Assembly (NCBI GenBank): GCA_036380875.1
Contig: DASVDX010000080.1
Location: forward strand, 11,137-75,136
Direction of reading: 5' to 3'
Source: ZC4RG17 sp036380875
GTDB taxonomy: Bacteria; Actinomycetota; Acidimicrobiia; Spongiisociales; ZC4RG35
Length of the DNA stretch: 64,000 nucleotides
Shown: positions 18,071-26,717 of the stretch, piece after piece
Layout: each line of letters begins with the position of its first letter
Numbering within the stretch: the stretch's first letter is position 1
Notes under the pieces: model-generated
Database searches by the model: none
Told to the model about the DNA's origin: nothing
The model's input: only the letters and a program-made list of their open reading frames with translations
Program-made: the position numbers and the translations under genes

Positions 18071-18808
18071 GTGATTCGTTTCGGTTTCGCGGGCATCCCC
18101 GTCACCGTCCGCCCATCCTTCTGGCTGGTGGCCATCCTCCTCGGGCTGGGAGTAGGGGATCGGGCGCTGCTCGTCGCCTGGGTAGTGATCGTGTTCACGT
18201 CGGTCCTGCTCCACGAGCTCGGGCACGCCCTCACCGCCCGACGCTACGGAGCGCACGTGTCGATCACCCTCACCACGTTCGGCGGGTACACCCGCTGGAG
18301 CGCCCAAGAGACGATGACACCGGGGCGGCGTGCGCTGATCGCTGCCGCCGGGTCGGGGATCGGCATCGTGATCGGCGTCGCCGCTCTGGGGCTCTTCTAC
18401 GCCACTCGCCCATGGAGCCCGACAGCGGAGTCCATCGTGGAGTTGTTCGTGTGGGTGAATGTCGGCTGGGGGATCCTGAACTGGCTCCCCATCCGTCCAC
18501 TCGATGGCGGCCACCTGCTCCTCGCCTTCCTGGACATGGTGGCGCCCAAGCGCGGCGAACGCCTCGCCACGGCGATCTTCATCGTCACCGGGCTGGTGGC
18601 ACTCGCCGCCGCCCTCTACTTCGACCTGATCTTCGCTGCCCTCCTCGCCGGGTTCATGACCTGGTCCGAGGTGAGCCGGCTGCTCCCCGCCCCCGAGCCC
18701 GGTGCCCCGATCGAGTTCTCCTACGACGACCCTCCTGAAGAGACGGAGGAGCCTCCGGCAGAAGAGGAGGAACCCACGGCGACCGAGGTGCCCGACCATC
18801 TAGATTGA
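18071..18808 (+). CDS. Site-2 protease family membrane metalloprotease (M50)
   Basis: Intramembrane zinc protease of 245 residues with about five or six helices. The zinc motif LLHELGHALTARRYG near residues 43-57 and the third ligand region NWLPIRPLDGGHLLLAF near 138-154 are both present. The last ~35 residues are a strongly acidic tail (EETEEPPAEEEEP). Members of this subgroup process membrane-bound regulators, but no anti-sigma factor or other target is adjacent. GTG start at 18071, divergent from the M20 gene with a 65-base gap. No CBS or PDZ domain is present, so this is a minimal form. Confidence 0.88.
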   Translation: MIRFGFAGIPVTVRPSFWLVAILLGLGVGDRALLVAWVVIVFTSVLLHELGHALTARRYGAHVSITLTTFGGYTRWSAQETMTPGRRALIAAAGSGIGIVIGVAALGLFYATRPWSPTAESIVELFVWVNVGWGILNWLPIRPLDGGHLLLAFLDMVAPKRGERLATAIFIVTGLVALAAALYFDLIFAALLAGFMTWSEVSRLLPAPEPGAPIEFSYDDPPEETEEPPAEEEEPTATEVPDHLD

Positions 18809-18835
18809 CGTCCGGCCCCCTCGAGGAAGGTTCGG

Positions 18836-20062
18836 ATGGATTTCGGGTTCTCAGAGAAGGTCCAGGATCACCAGCGCCGCCTCAACCAGTTCATGGAGGA
18901 GTTCGTCTATCCAGCCGAACCGATCTATCGGCGGCAGATGGAGGAGGCGGGCGACCCCCATCACCATCCCCAGATCATCGAGGACCTGAAGTCGGAGGCG
19001 CGCAGCCGGGGCCTGTGGAACCTCTTTCTCCCCGACGTCTCGGGCTTGAGCGTCCTCGAGTACGCTCCGCTCGCCGAGATCACAGGCCGCAGCCCCGAGA
19101 TCGCCCCGGAGGCCATCAACTGCTCCGCTCCCGACACCGGGAACATGGAGATCCTGCACATGTTCGGGACCGAGGAGCAGAAGGAGCGGTGGCTGGCCCC
19201 GCTCCTGGACGGGGAGATACGGTCCTGCTTTTCGATGACCGAGCCCGCCGTGGCCAGCTCCGACGCCACCAACATCTCGACCCGCATCGAGCGGGACGGT
19301 GACGAGTACGTGATCCGGGGCCGCAAGTGGTTCAGCTCGGGGGCCGCCTCACCGCGCTGCAAGGTGGCGATCGTCATGGGGGTCACGAATCCCGACGCCG
19401 ATCGCCATCACCAGCAGTCGATGGTGCTGGTGCCGATGGACACCCCCGGCGTGGTCATCGAGCGGGCGCCCACCGTCTTCGGCTACCAGGACCGGGGTGG
19501 GCACCCTCAGATCCTCTTCGACGAGGTGAGGGTCCCGGTGTCGAACCTCCTCGGCGACGAAGGGGAGGGTTTCGCCATCGCTCAGGCCAGGCTCGGTCCC
19601 GGGAGGATCCACCATTGCATGCGGGCGATCGGAGCCGCCGAACGGGCGCTCGAGCTGATGTGCGCTCGCGCCCAAACCCGGGTCACCTTCGGCAGACCCC
19701 TCTCCGAGCAGGGAGTCGTGCGCGAGTGGATCGCCCAGGCGCGCATTCGCATCGAACAGGCGCGGCTGTTGGTGCTGAAGACTGCCTGGATGATCGACGC
19801 CGTCGGCACCAAGGCGGCCCGCACGGAGATCGCCGCCATCAAGGTGGTGGCGCCGGCGACGCTGAAGTACGTGGCAGACCGGGCCATCCAGTTGTTCGGC
19901 GCCGCCGGCTTCACCGAGGACTGGCCGCTCGCCTCGTTCTACGCCATGGCGCGCTGGCTCCAGATCGCCGACGGGCCCGACGAGGTCCACCTCCGGTCGG
20001 TGGCGCGGGCCGAGTTGTCACGTCACCAGCCCGGCGCCGAGTTCGCCTGGGCATCGACCTGA
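18836..20062 (+). CDS. Acyl-CoA dehydrogenase (ACAD10/11-like)
   Basis: FAD enzyme that oxidises an acyl-CoA to the 2-enoyl-CoA and passes electrons to ETF. The 408-residue product opens with FGFSEKVQDHQRRLNQFMEE and has CFSMTEPAVASSDATNI (FAD/substrate-binding), IRGRKWFSSGA, VTFGRPLSEQGVV, and QLFGAAGFTEDWPLASFYAMARWLQIADGPDEVH near the end. The N-terminal HHHPQIIEDLKSEARSRGLWNLFLP is typical of the ACAD10/11 subgroup, so a hydroxy- or unusual acyl-CoA is possible. Start ATG at 18836 after a GAGGAAGG ribosome-binding site. ETF genes in the same window (49.5-51.2 kb) could be partners, but they belong to a different operon. Confidence 0.9.
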   Translation: MDFGFSEKVQDHQRRLNQFMEEFVYPAEPIYRRQMEEAGDPHHHPQIIEDLKSEARSRGLWNLFLPDVSGLSVLEYAPLAEITGRSPEIAPEAINCSAPDTGNMEILHMFGTEEQKERWLAPLLDGEIRSCFSMTEPAVASSDATNISTRIERDGDEYVIRGRKWFSSGAASPRCKVAIVMGVTNPDADRHHQQSMVLVPMDTPGVVIERAPTVFGYQDRGGHPQILFDEVRVPVSNLLGDEGEGFAIAQARLGPGRIHHCMRAIGAAERALELMCARAQTRVTFGRPLSEQGVVREWIAQARIRIEQARLLVLKTAWMIDAVGTKAARTEIAAIKVVAPATLKYVADRAIQLFGAAGFTEDWPLASFYAMARWLQIADGPDEVHLRSVARAELSRHQPGAEFAWAST

Positions 20063-20095
20063 CCACACGCCCGCCCCACCGATCCGCCCAACCGA

Positions 20096-20374
20096 TCAAG
20101 AGGCGCGCCGGATCTCCTCCAGCCAGCGGCGGCGGACGGCGCGTCGCTCGGCCGGGGTGTGACCGCCCCAGATGCCGTCGTTCTGGTTCGCTTCGATCGC
20201 CCACGTGAGACAGTCGTCCGCCACCGGGCATCCGGCGCACACCGCCTTGGCTTGCGAGATGGCAGCCAGGTCCGTCGGCTCCGGGAAGAAGTCGACCCCG
20301 GGGGAGTCGAGGCAGGCGGCTGCCTCCCTCCAGTTGCCTATGTCCATGAAGAGGTCCTGGGCTTCGGGGATCAT
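20096..20374 (-). CDS. whiB: WhiB-family iron-sulfur transcriptional regulator
   Basis: Actinobacterial redox-sensing regulator that binds a 4Fe-4S cluster and usually partners with the primary sigma factor. In the 92-residue product the four cluster cysteines are C21, C46, C49 and C55 (AACLD and CAGCPVADDC). The beta-turn motif GIWGG is at 67-71 and the basic DNA-binding end ERRAVRRRWLEEIRR follows. A start at the second Met (20347) is possible; the ATG at 20374 is kept because it gives typical length. It is a single gene, divergent from a DsbA-family gene. I cannot assign it to a particular WhiB class with confidence. Confidence 0.93.
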   Translation of the reverse strand: MIPEAQDLFMDIGNWREAAACLDSPGVDFFPEPTDLAAISQAKAVCAGCPVADDCLTWAIEANQNDGIWGGHTPAERRAVRRRWLEEIRRAS

Positions 20375-20469
20375 CGAAACCTTTCTCGTTGAACACTTCT
20401 CAACGTCTCAGCCGTCACTGGCGTTCCCCTTTGGGGTCGTCGGCAGTCGGGCTCTACCTTGAGATCGAG

Positions 20470-21042
20470 ATGGAGTTCCAAGTCACTTTCGACTACCTGT
20501 GCCCCTTCGCCCGCAACGCGAACGAGGCCGTCCTCAATGGTCTCGCGGCTGGAAGGGAATGGAAAGTGATTTTCCGTCCCTTCTCTCTCGCCCAGGTCCA
20601 CAGGGAAGAAGGTGAGGAGGACGCCTACGACGATCGTTCGGCTTCGGGTGTCCTCGCTCTGCAGTGGGGGATCGCGGCCCGAGACTTCGACCCCGACAAC
20701 TTCTTTCCGGTCCACCGGGCGCTGTTCGCCGCCCGCCACGATCGCAACCTCGACATCCGGGACGAGAACGTCCTGGCCGAGGCCGTGGAGGAAGCCGGAG
20801 GCGATGTCGACGTCATCGCCGAGGCGGTGGCGTCCGGCGAACCCGCCGCCCGCCTGCGCAAAGAGCACGAAGAGTCGGTCGATCGCTGGGCGGTGTTCGG
20901 AGTCCCCACCTTCATCGTGGGCGACGAGGCGGTGTTCGTTCGCTTGATGAGCCGGGGCGAGCCGTCGGACATCGACCGGGTGCTGGAACTCGTCGGCTGG
21001 ACGGACCTCAACGAGTTCAAGCGCACGCGTATCCCGCGCTGA
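20470..21042 (+). CDS. DsbA-family thioredoxin-fold protein with a single active-site cysteine
   Basis: A 190-residue cytoplasmic protein with the DsbA/2-hydroxychromene-2-carboxylate isomerase fold. The N-terminus EFQVTFDYLCPFARNANE places a single Cys at the start of the active-site helix (CPFA), not CxxC. The C-terminal part has WAVFGVPTFIVGDEAVF, with the family's cis-Pro (GVPTF). The lack of a second cysteine favours an isomerase, glutathione-S-transferase-like or mycothiol-linked role rather than disulfide exchange. ATG at 20470 was preferred to an earlier in-frame codon. It is followed within 25 bases by a cysteine desulfurase-like gene, possibly co-transcribed. Confidence 0.8.
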   Translation: MEFQVTFDYLCPFARNANEAVLNGLAAGREWKVIFRPFSLAQVHREEGEEDAYDDRSASGVLALQWGIAARDFDPDNFFPVHRALFAARHDRNLDIRDENVLAEAVEEAGGDVDVIAEAVASGEPAARLRKEHEESVDRWAVFGVPTFIVGDEAVFVRLMSRGEPSDIDRVLELVGWTDLNEFKRTRIPR

Positions 21043-21066
21043 TCGCGGCGCGGTACGGTGCCGCCG

Positions 21067-22278
21067 ATGTTCGACGTCTACGCCGCTCGCCAGCAGTTCC
21101 CTGCCCTAGCCCGGACCCAGGACGGCCAACCGGTCGCCTACCTCGACGGGCCCGGCGGGACCCAGGTGCCCCAGCCGGTCATCGAGGCGATGAGCCGGGT
21201 CCTGGAGGTGGGAGTGTCCAATCTCGGTGGAGAGTTCGCCTCGTCCGAGCTCGCCGAGGAGGTGACCGACTCTGCTCGTCGGGCGATTGCGGACATGTTC
21301 GGCGCCGCTTCCCCGGAGGAGATCGTTTTCGGGCAGAACATGACATCGCTGACGTTCTCCATGAGCCGCGCCTTGGCGCGCACGTGGCGAGCGGGAGATC
21401 GGATCGTCGTCACCAGCCTCGACCACGACGCCAACGTCACACCCTGGAGGCTGGCGGCGGCCGATCGGGGTGTGGCCGTCGACGTCGCCCGCTTCGACAG
21501 CGAGACCTACCGGCTCGAGGTCGAGGCCATCGAGAAGGTGCTCACCGATCGGACTCGGCTCGTCGCCTTCACCCACGCCTCCAACGCTCTGGGCACGATC
21601 CCCGACGTTGCCGCCATCGTCGAGGTCGCCCACGCCGCCGGCGCTCTCGTCTACGTCGACGCCGTCCACTACGCACCCCACGGCCCGATCGACGTCCAGG
21701 CAGCAGGGGCCGACTTGCTCGTCGCCTCCGCCTACAAGTTCCACGGCCCGCACACCGGCGTGCTCTACGGCAAGCAGGATCTGCTCGAGGAACTCGAGGC
21801 ATATCGGGTGCGGCCAGCTCCCTCGTCCGGCGCCGGCAAGTGGGAGACGGGCACCCAGAGCTTCGAGTCGTTGGCGGGAGTGACGGCGGCCGTCGATTAC
21901 CTGGCATCGCTGGGCGAGGGCAGCGATCGGCGGGCCCGGATCCTCGACGGCCACGCCAACGTGGAACGTCACGTACGTGACCTCACCCGCCGCTTCCTCG
22001 ACGGCTTGGGCGATCACGTCGACCTGCACGGGGTCCGAGGAGTCGAGGGCCGCACTCCCACCTTCGCCATCACGTGCCGAGGCCGCACACCGAAGGAGGT
22101 GGCGGACCATCTCGCCGCTCGGGCCATGTACGTGTGGCACGGCCACTACTACGCCGTCGAGCCGATGGCCCAACTCGGGCTGTTGGACCAGGGTGGGGCT
22201 GTCCGCATCGGTTTCGTTCACACGACCACCGACGAGGAGGTCGACCGGCTGTTGGACGCCCTCGACGAGCTGGCCTGA
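21067..22278 (+). CDS. Cysteine desulfurase-like PLP enzyme (class V aminotransferase family)
   Basis: A 403-residue fold-type I PLP enzyme. The N-terminus has YLDGPGGTQVPQPVIEAM, the PLP-binding His follows in TSLDHDANVTPW, the Asp in VYVDAVHYAPHGPID, and the Schiff-base Lys in SAYKFHGPHTGVLYG. It matches the 'cysteine desulfurase-like protein' (TIGR01976 type) group rather than IscS or SufS, because the catalytic loop Cys of IscS is absent. The reaction is therefore uncertain and could be a selenocysteine/cysteine lyase or another lyase. ATG at 21067 preferred over GTG at 21058. Confidence 0.85.
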   Translation: MFDVYAARQQFPALARTQDGQPVAYLDGPGGTQVPQPVIEAMSRVLEVGVSNLGGEFASSELAEEVTDSARRAIADMFGAASPEEIVFGQNMTSLTFSMSRALARTWRAGDRIVVTSLDHDANVTPWRLAAADRGVAVDVARFDSETYRLEVEAIEKVLTDRTRLVAFTHASNALGTIPDVAAIVEVAHAAGALVYVDAVHYAPHGPIDVQAAGADLLVASAYKFHGPHTGVLYGKQDLLEELEAYRVRPAPSSGAGKWETGTQSFESLAGVTAAVDYLASLGEGSDRRARILDGHANVERHVRDLTRRFLDGLGDHVDLHGVRGVEGRTPTFAITCRGRTPKEVADHLAARAMYVWHGHYYAVEPMAQLGLLDQGGAVRIGFVHTTTDEEVDRLLDALDELA

Positions 22279-22320
22279 AACCGGCTGAATAGGCCGCCGA
22301 CCCGGACCTAGCGTGGGGGC

Positions 22321-22809
22321 GTGACCGACGCGGTGGTGCGCGACGCCGTTCCCGCCGACGTGGCTGCGATCTGCCGGTTCGGCGAGCGTTTCATCGAGGA
22401 CCACTACACGCCGATCATCGGGCCGGAGGCGGCGGCGGCGCAGGTGCGCGACTGGTGGAACGCCGAGACGATCGCGGCCGCAGTCGACGCAGGGCTGGTC
22501 GTGGTGGCCGAAGGCGGCGGCGAGATCCTGGGGGTGGCCCAGCGGGGCCGCCACGGCGACGACCACGTCGTCTACAAGCTGTACGTCCACCCCCGCTATC
22601 GGGGCCGGGGGATCGGCCCGAGGATGCTCGACGCCCTCATTGCCCGGTTGCCCCCCGGGACGGACCGGCTCTACATCGAGCACTTCGCAGGAAACGTCCG
22701 GGCGGCGGCGTTCTACGAGCGCGAGGGCTACCACGTGGAGAGGAGGGAGCCGAGCCCCACCGGCGACCCCGCATTGGACGTCGTCTGGCGAGTCCGGCGG
22801 CTCGACTGA
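22321..22809 (+). CDS. GNAT family N-acetyltransferase
   Basis: A 162-residue acetyltransferase of the GCN5-related superfamily. The acetyl-CoA-binding motif A is YKLYVHPRYRGRGIGPRML (RxxGxG/A type) near residues 82-100, and motif B is YIEHFAGNVRAAAFYEREGY near 119-138. The substrate cannot be inferred: such enzymes acetylate amines of small molecules, drugs or proteins. GTG start at 22321. It sits 42 bases after the desulfurase-like gene on the same strand and 49 bases before metY, so it may share their transcript. Confidence 0.85.
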   Translation: MTDAVVRDAVPADVAAICRFGERFIEDHYTPIIGPEAAAAQVRDWWNAETIAAAVDAGLVVVAEGGGEILGVAQRGRHGDDHVVYKLYVHPRYRGRGIGPRMLDALIARLPPGTDRLYIEHFAGNVRAAAFYEREGYHVERREPSPTGDPALDVVWRVRRLD

Positions 22810-22858
22810 GATCGCCGCCCTGGATTCGGCCCGTGGCGCCGCCGTTACGCTGTGGCCG

Positions 22859-24139
22859 ATGGAGAGCGAATACGGCTTCGCCACCCGAGCCATCCACGCC
22901 GGTCAGCGCCCCGACCCCGAGACGGGTGCCCGGGCGATGCCCATCTATGCCACGACGAGCTTCGTCTTCGAGGACGCCGCCGAAGCGGCCGACCTCTTCG
23001 CCCTCCAGACATTCGGGAACATCTACACCCGGATCGCCAATCCCACGACCGCCGCCTTCGAGGAGCGGATCGCCTCGTTGGAAGGCGGCTTGGGTGCGGT
23101 GGCCACCGCTTCCGGACAGGCCGCGCAGGCGATCGCCATCCTCACTCTCTGCAGCCAGGGTGACCACATCGTCGCCGCCAACAATCTCTACGGCGGCACC
23201 TTCACCCAGTTCGACGTGACGTTTAAAAAGATGGGGATCGACACCACGTTCGTCGACCCGTCCGACCTCGACGCCGTCGACGCCGCCATCACCGACCGCA
23301 CGAAGCTCGTTTATGGCGAGACGATCGGGAACCCCAAGGCGGACGTGCTCGACATCGCCGGGTTCGCCGAGGTGGCCCACTCTCACGACATCCCCCTGGT
23401 GATCGACAACACCTTCGCCACTCCCTACCTGTGCCGGCCGATCGAGCACGGAGCCGACATCGTCGTCCACTCCGCCACCAAGTTCATAGGTGGTCACGGG
23501 GTGGCGATCGCCGGGGTCGTGGTGGAGAGCGGCCGGTTCCCGTGGGACAACGGCAAGTTCCCCGTCATGACGGAACCGTCTCCCGCCTATCACGGGCTCC
23601 GCTTCTGGGAGAACTTCAGGGAGTTCGGATACCTGATGAAGGCGCGGACGGAACTGTTGCGAGACCTGGGACCTGCCCTGTCGCCCTTCAACAGCTTCCT
23701 CCTTCTGCTGGGCCTGGAGACGCTGCCGCTGCGCATGCAACGCCACGTCGAGAACGCGGCCTTGGTGGCGCGGTTCCTCCGCGAGCACCCTGGTGTCTCC
23801 TGGGTCAGCTACCCGATCTTCGAAGACAGCCCGACCCGGCCCCTGGCAGAGAGATACACGCCGGCGGGACCGGGTGCCGTCTTCACGTTCGGCGTGGCCG
23901 GTGGTTATGAGGCGGGGGTGAAATTCATCGAATCCGTCCAGTTGGCCAGCCATCTGGCCAACGTCGGCGACGCCAAGACCCTCGTCATCCACCCTGCTTC
24001 GACGACGCACCAGCAGGTGCCCGTCGAGGAGCGGGAGGCCGCCGGGGTCACCGACGACATGATCCGCATCTCGGTCGGCCTCGAGGACCCCGAGGACATC
24101 ATCGCCGATCTCGACCGAGCGTTGGGGGGCGGGGCATGA
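22859..24139 (+). CDS. metY: O-acetylhomoserine sulfhydrylase (MetY-type)
   Basis: PLP enzyme that makes homocysteine from O-acetyl- or O-succinylhomoserine and sulfide. The 426-residue product has the family opening FATRAIHAGQRPDPETGARA, YTRIANPTTAAFEERIASLE, IDNTFATPYLCRPIEHGAD, the Schiff-base Lys in VVHSATKFIGGHG, and LASHLANVGDAKTLVIHPAS near the end; the ~50-residue insertion (WDNGKFPVMTEPSP) is typical of MetY rather than MetB/MetC. ATG at 22859. It overlaps the following CoA-binding gene by four bases, a pairing common in actinobacteria. Its product feeds the homocysteine methyltransferase at 51.4 kb. Confidence 0.92.
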   Translation: MESEYGFATRAIHAGQRPDPETGARAMPIYATTSFVFEDAAEAADLFALQTFGNIYTRIANPTTAAFEERIASLEGGLGAVATASGQAAQAIAILTLCSQGDHIVAANNLYGGTFTQFDVTFKKMGIDTTFVDPSDLDAVDAAITDRTKLVYGETIGNPKADVLDIAGFAEVAHSHDIPLVIDNTFATPYLCRPIEHGADIVVHSATKFIGGHGVAIAGVVVESGRFPWDNGKFPVMTEPSPAYHGLRFWENFREFGYLMKARTELLRDLGPALSPFNSFLLLLGLETLPLRMQRHVENAALVARFLREHPGVSWVSYPIFEDSPTRPLAERYTPAGPGAVFTFGVAGGYEAGVKFIESVQLASHLANVGDAKTLVIHPASTTHQQVPVEEREAAGVTDDMIRISVGLEDPEDIIADLDRALGGGA

Positions 24140-24621
24140 CCACGACGGTCGGCCTCGAGGTCTCCCCTCAAGAGCGGCTTCGCATCCTCAGCGAGGCCGA
24201 GTCGGTGGCGCTGGTCGGGGTGTCCGCCAACCCGCTGCGCTCCTCGAACTTCGTTGCCACCTATCTGTTGCGCACCGGTCTGCGCCTCTACCCGGTGAAC
24301 CCCAACTACGACGAGGTGCTGGGCCTGGAGTGCTACCCGAGCCTCGCCGACCTCCCTGAGGTACCCGACATCGTCGACTGCTTCCGCAAGCCCGAAGACC
24401 TTCCCGAAGTGGTCGAAGATGCGATCGCTGTCGGGGCGAAGGTGGTGTGGTTCCAGTTGGGGCTGCGCAACGACGAGGCGGCGAAAACGGCGATCGATGC
24501 CGGCCTCAAGGTGGTCCAGAACCGCTGCCTGAAGATCGAGCACGCACGCTTCGCCGGGGGCCTGCACCTCGCCGGCTTCAACACCGGCGTCATCTCCTCC
24601 AAGCGCCGTCGCGAGATCTGA
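24136..24621 (+). CDS. CoA-binding domain protein (YccU/Rossmann fold)
   Basis: A 161-residue Rossmann-fold protein of the CoA_binding_2 family. Typical phrases are RLRILSEAESVALVGVSANP at the N-terminus, LYPVNPNYDEVLGLECYPSL, VDCFRKPEDLPEVVEDAI, KVVWFQLGLRNDEAAKTA, and GLKVVQNRCLKIEHARF. In some genomes this gene is fused or adjacent to MetY, as here (overlap ATGA), which suggests a role in sulfur amino acid or CoA metabolism; the biochemical function is unproven. The stop codon is followed after four bases by an interspersed repeat. Confidence 0.88.
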   Translation: MTTTVGLEVSPQERLRILSEAESVALVGVSANPLRSSNFVATYLLRTGLRLYPVNPNYDEVLGLECYPSLADLPEVPDIVDCFRKPEDLPEVVEDAIAVGAKVVWFQLGLRNDEAAKTAIDAGLKVVQNRCLKIEHARFAGGLHLAGFNTGVISSKRRREI

Positions 24622-24625
24622 CCGA

Positions 24626-24799
24626 GTCGGAAGTCGGAAGTCGGAAGGCGGGAGTCCAGGACGTGGCGGAAGCCGACGCGATCCGTTGGCTCACCGGGTT
24701 CTGAGACGGGCGCGTCCCGCGGGCCACGCCGGTACGCCGACGCGCGGGGGTACGGGGGGTCGTGCCCTACCCGAGCGAAGCGAGGGAAGATCGTCACAG
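24626..24799 (-). repeat. Interspersed repeat, copy 2 (about 174 bp, inverted relative to copy 1)
   Basis: Read on the minus strand it begins CTGTGACGATCTTCCC, continues TCGCTTCGCTCGGG and ACGACCCCCCGTACCCCC, then GGATCGCGTCGGCTTCCGCC, and ends in three CGACTTC-type units, matching 16018-16202. It lies between convergent genes: four bases after the stop of the CoA-binding gene, with its other end containing the stop codon of vanW (TGA inside CTGTGA). The middle third differs between copies, whereas the ends and the CTTCGCTCGG core are nearly identical. Confidence 0.75.
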
Positions 24800-26482
24800 A
24801 TTGGGGCGCTCGGTGGGGTTCCCGTTGCAGTCGAAGCCCTCGGATGGGCGGTAGGTGGCGAAGACCGAGTCTTCGACCTCCCGGCCATCGGCATATCGCC
24901 GGAGCCGATAGGTGTCCACCCGGGTGCAAGCCCGCGCCGGGGAGGTCTCCTGGCGAACCTGTTCCACCTCGATGTGTTTCGTCGAGTAGACCGACACCGT
25001 GATGGACGTGTCCGTGTAGGACGTCCAGATCAGAGCCGGGTAGTCGGTCGTGTTCTGGATCTCGAGGTCGGGTGCCGGCCATGAGATCGTGGCCTCTCTC
25101 CCGTACGGGTAGCGACTGATGTAGAGGGAGTGGCTCTGGTAGGTGACGAAGTCGAAGCCGGCGAAGAAGGCGGCGTTGAAGAGGGTGGTGGCGAACTGGG
25201 ACACACCGCCGCCCACGGTCGGCACCAGGTGGCCACGGATGATCGTGCCCGCCGGCACGAACCCTTTCTCCCGCGTTCGCTCGCCCACGTGCCCGTTGAG
25301 CGAGAACGTCTCGCCCGGCATCAGGTACACCCCGCGGACGAGATCGGCGATGCGGTGGATGTTGTTGACCCTCGCCTCGCAGCAGGCGTGCTCGGTGGTG
25401 AACTCCGCCACCTTCTCGACGACGCCCTCGCCTTTCGCCCAGGCCACGAGGTCGGGATCGTCGACGGGACGAGCCTCGACCGTCACCGGGCCCCGTCGGC
25501 CTCCCAGCACCGCCTGGGCCACGACCTCGGCGGCGTCCTCCCGGCAGCACTCGAGCGGCGGGCTTCCCTCTTCGACGAGCACGGGGTCGTCGTCCACGAC
25601 GTCGAACACCGGGTCCTTTCCGCCCAACTCCACCCCGTGGAACGTCGACTCGATGTAGGCCTGGAGGGCCTCGAGGTCGAAGGTCGGCTCCGGCACCCCC
25701 TCGACATCGTTCAGGTCCAGGCGCATCCGCAGCCCCCGCGCATTCAGATGACGGACTTCGTCGGCGACGCGCACGTCGATGCCGTCGGCCGTGAGCCGGT
25801 TCAGCTCGTCGGCGACCTGAGCAACCGCGTCGTCGGCGAGGGTCGGGGGAAGGGGGCGAACCGGTGCGTCCACGTTGAACGGGCCGGCGGCCGCCACCTG
25901 GTGGCCCAGCCGCTCGACGACCGCGCCCACGTCGACGATCACGCCATCGACTCCAGGCTGTACCGTCAGCTCAGCCTCTTCGCCGAGCACCAGCCGAGGC
26001 TGTTGCGGCTCCTCCACCACCAGGCCGTCGACGGCGTCGATGGCCGCTTTGGCTCGTTCGGGGTCGTAGGTCAGGGTGGCGTCGACGTGGCGGACGGAGG
26101 TGAAGGAGGCGAGCCAGGACACGAACCGGTCCCAGGCGTTGCCCTCCTTTCCCGCCGATAGCGCCGCTTCGGTGGTCGCCTGGCGGTCGACCGAGATGCC
26201 CAGCTCGGCAGCGGAGAAGGTCTCCGTCCGGTCGGGGAGGTTGATGCGGACCGGGATGTCGGTGACCTCGGCGTCGATCCGCGAGATGACCCGCGACAAC
26301 TCCGCCTCCGTCATGTGCCCGGCCCGGCGGTCGGCGAGGATCAGGCCTCGCAAGGTGCGGTCGTCGTTGCGGGTGTCGATCAGATAGGCGGCGACGAGCG
26401 CCGCCGCGAAGAGGACGACGACACCTCCGGCGATCGTTGCGCCCAGCTTCCAGCGACGGCTCGTCTTGCTCACTCGGGCCAA
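24794..26482 (-). CDS. VanW family protein with peptidoglycan-binding-type repeats
   Basis: A 562-residue cell-envelope protein. A short cytoplasmic N-terminus is followed by one transmembrane anchor (about residues 13-34). Two domains with the 'PG_binding_4' character follow (around residues 50-130 and 190-300), and the C-terminal ~190 residues are VanW-like: RVNNIHRIADLVRGVYLMPGE, TFSLNGHVGERTREKGF, and VGGGVSQFATTLFNAAFFAG. The molecular function of VanW is unknown; it is associated with glycopeptide resistance loci and wall biology. The stop codon lies within an interspersed repeat. It is divergent from the AONS-like gene, with 235 bases between. Confidence 0.88.
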   Translation of the reverse strand: MARVSKTSRRWKLGATIAGGVVVLFAAALVAAYLIDTRNDDRTLRGLILADRRAGHMTEAELSRVISRIDAEVTDIPVRINLPDRTETFSAAELGISVDRQATTEAALSAGKEGNAWDRFVSWLASFTSVRHVDATLTYDPERAKAAIDAVDGLVVEEPQQPRLVLGEEAELTVQPGVDGVIVDVGAVVERLGHQVAAAGPFNVDAPVRPLPPTLADDAVAQVADELNRLTADGIDVRVADEVRHLNARGLRMRLDLNDVEGVPEPTFDLEALQAYIESTFHGVELGGKDPVFDVVDDDPVLVEEGSPPLECCREDAAEVVAQAVLGGRRGPVTVEARPVDDPDLVAWAKGEGVVEKVAEFTTEHACCEARVNNIHRIADLVRGVYLMPGETFSLNGHVGERTREKGFVPAGTIIRGHLVPTVGGGVSQFATTLFNAAFFAGFDFVTYQSHSLYISRYPYGREATISWPAPDLEIQNTTDYPALIWTSYTDTSITVSVYSTKHIEVEQVRQETSPARACTRVDTYRLRRYADGREVEDSVFATYRPSEGFDCNGNPTERPNL

Positions 26483-26555
26483 GATGGTATTGGACCTCGT
26501 CCGACAACCGACTGACCCCTCTTTCGCCCATTTCTATCCGTCCGTTTTTCGCGAT

Positions 26556-26717
26556 TAGGGTTGTGGCCGCGGTCACCGTGTCTGATCAGGCACGGGTCAC
26601 GACACCCAAGCCAATGGCTTGTGCTGTCGGGGACGTGGCGTCGTGTGGGACGACGGGTTGTCTGTCGTGGGGAGGTGACGCATCTCCCTGACGGCGCGGG
26701 ACAACTCGAGGAGAAGG
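26556..26717 (+). other. Structured leader before the AONS-like gene
   Basis: The 235-base intergenic space contains a run of inverted repeats in the last 150 bases: 26576-26595 (CCGTGTCT, loop GATC, AGGCACGG), 26607-26621 (CAAGCC, loop AAT, GGCTTG), 26639-26655 (CGTCGT, 5-base loop, ACGACG) and 26670-26688 (GGGAG, 9-base loop, CTCCC). A weak -10-like TAGGGT lies at 26556-26561. A ribosome-binding GGAGAAGG directly precedes the ATG at 26718. Four stem-loops in a row suggest a folded 5' leader RNA. I do not recognise a known riboswitch class. Confidence 0.4.

Noticed and set aside
26556..26717. Known SAM-IV or cobalamin riboswitch before the AONS-like gene
   Set aside because: None of the conserved sequence blocks of those classes that I know are present; only hairpins are visible.
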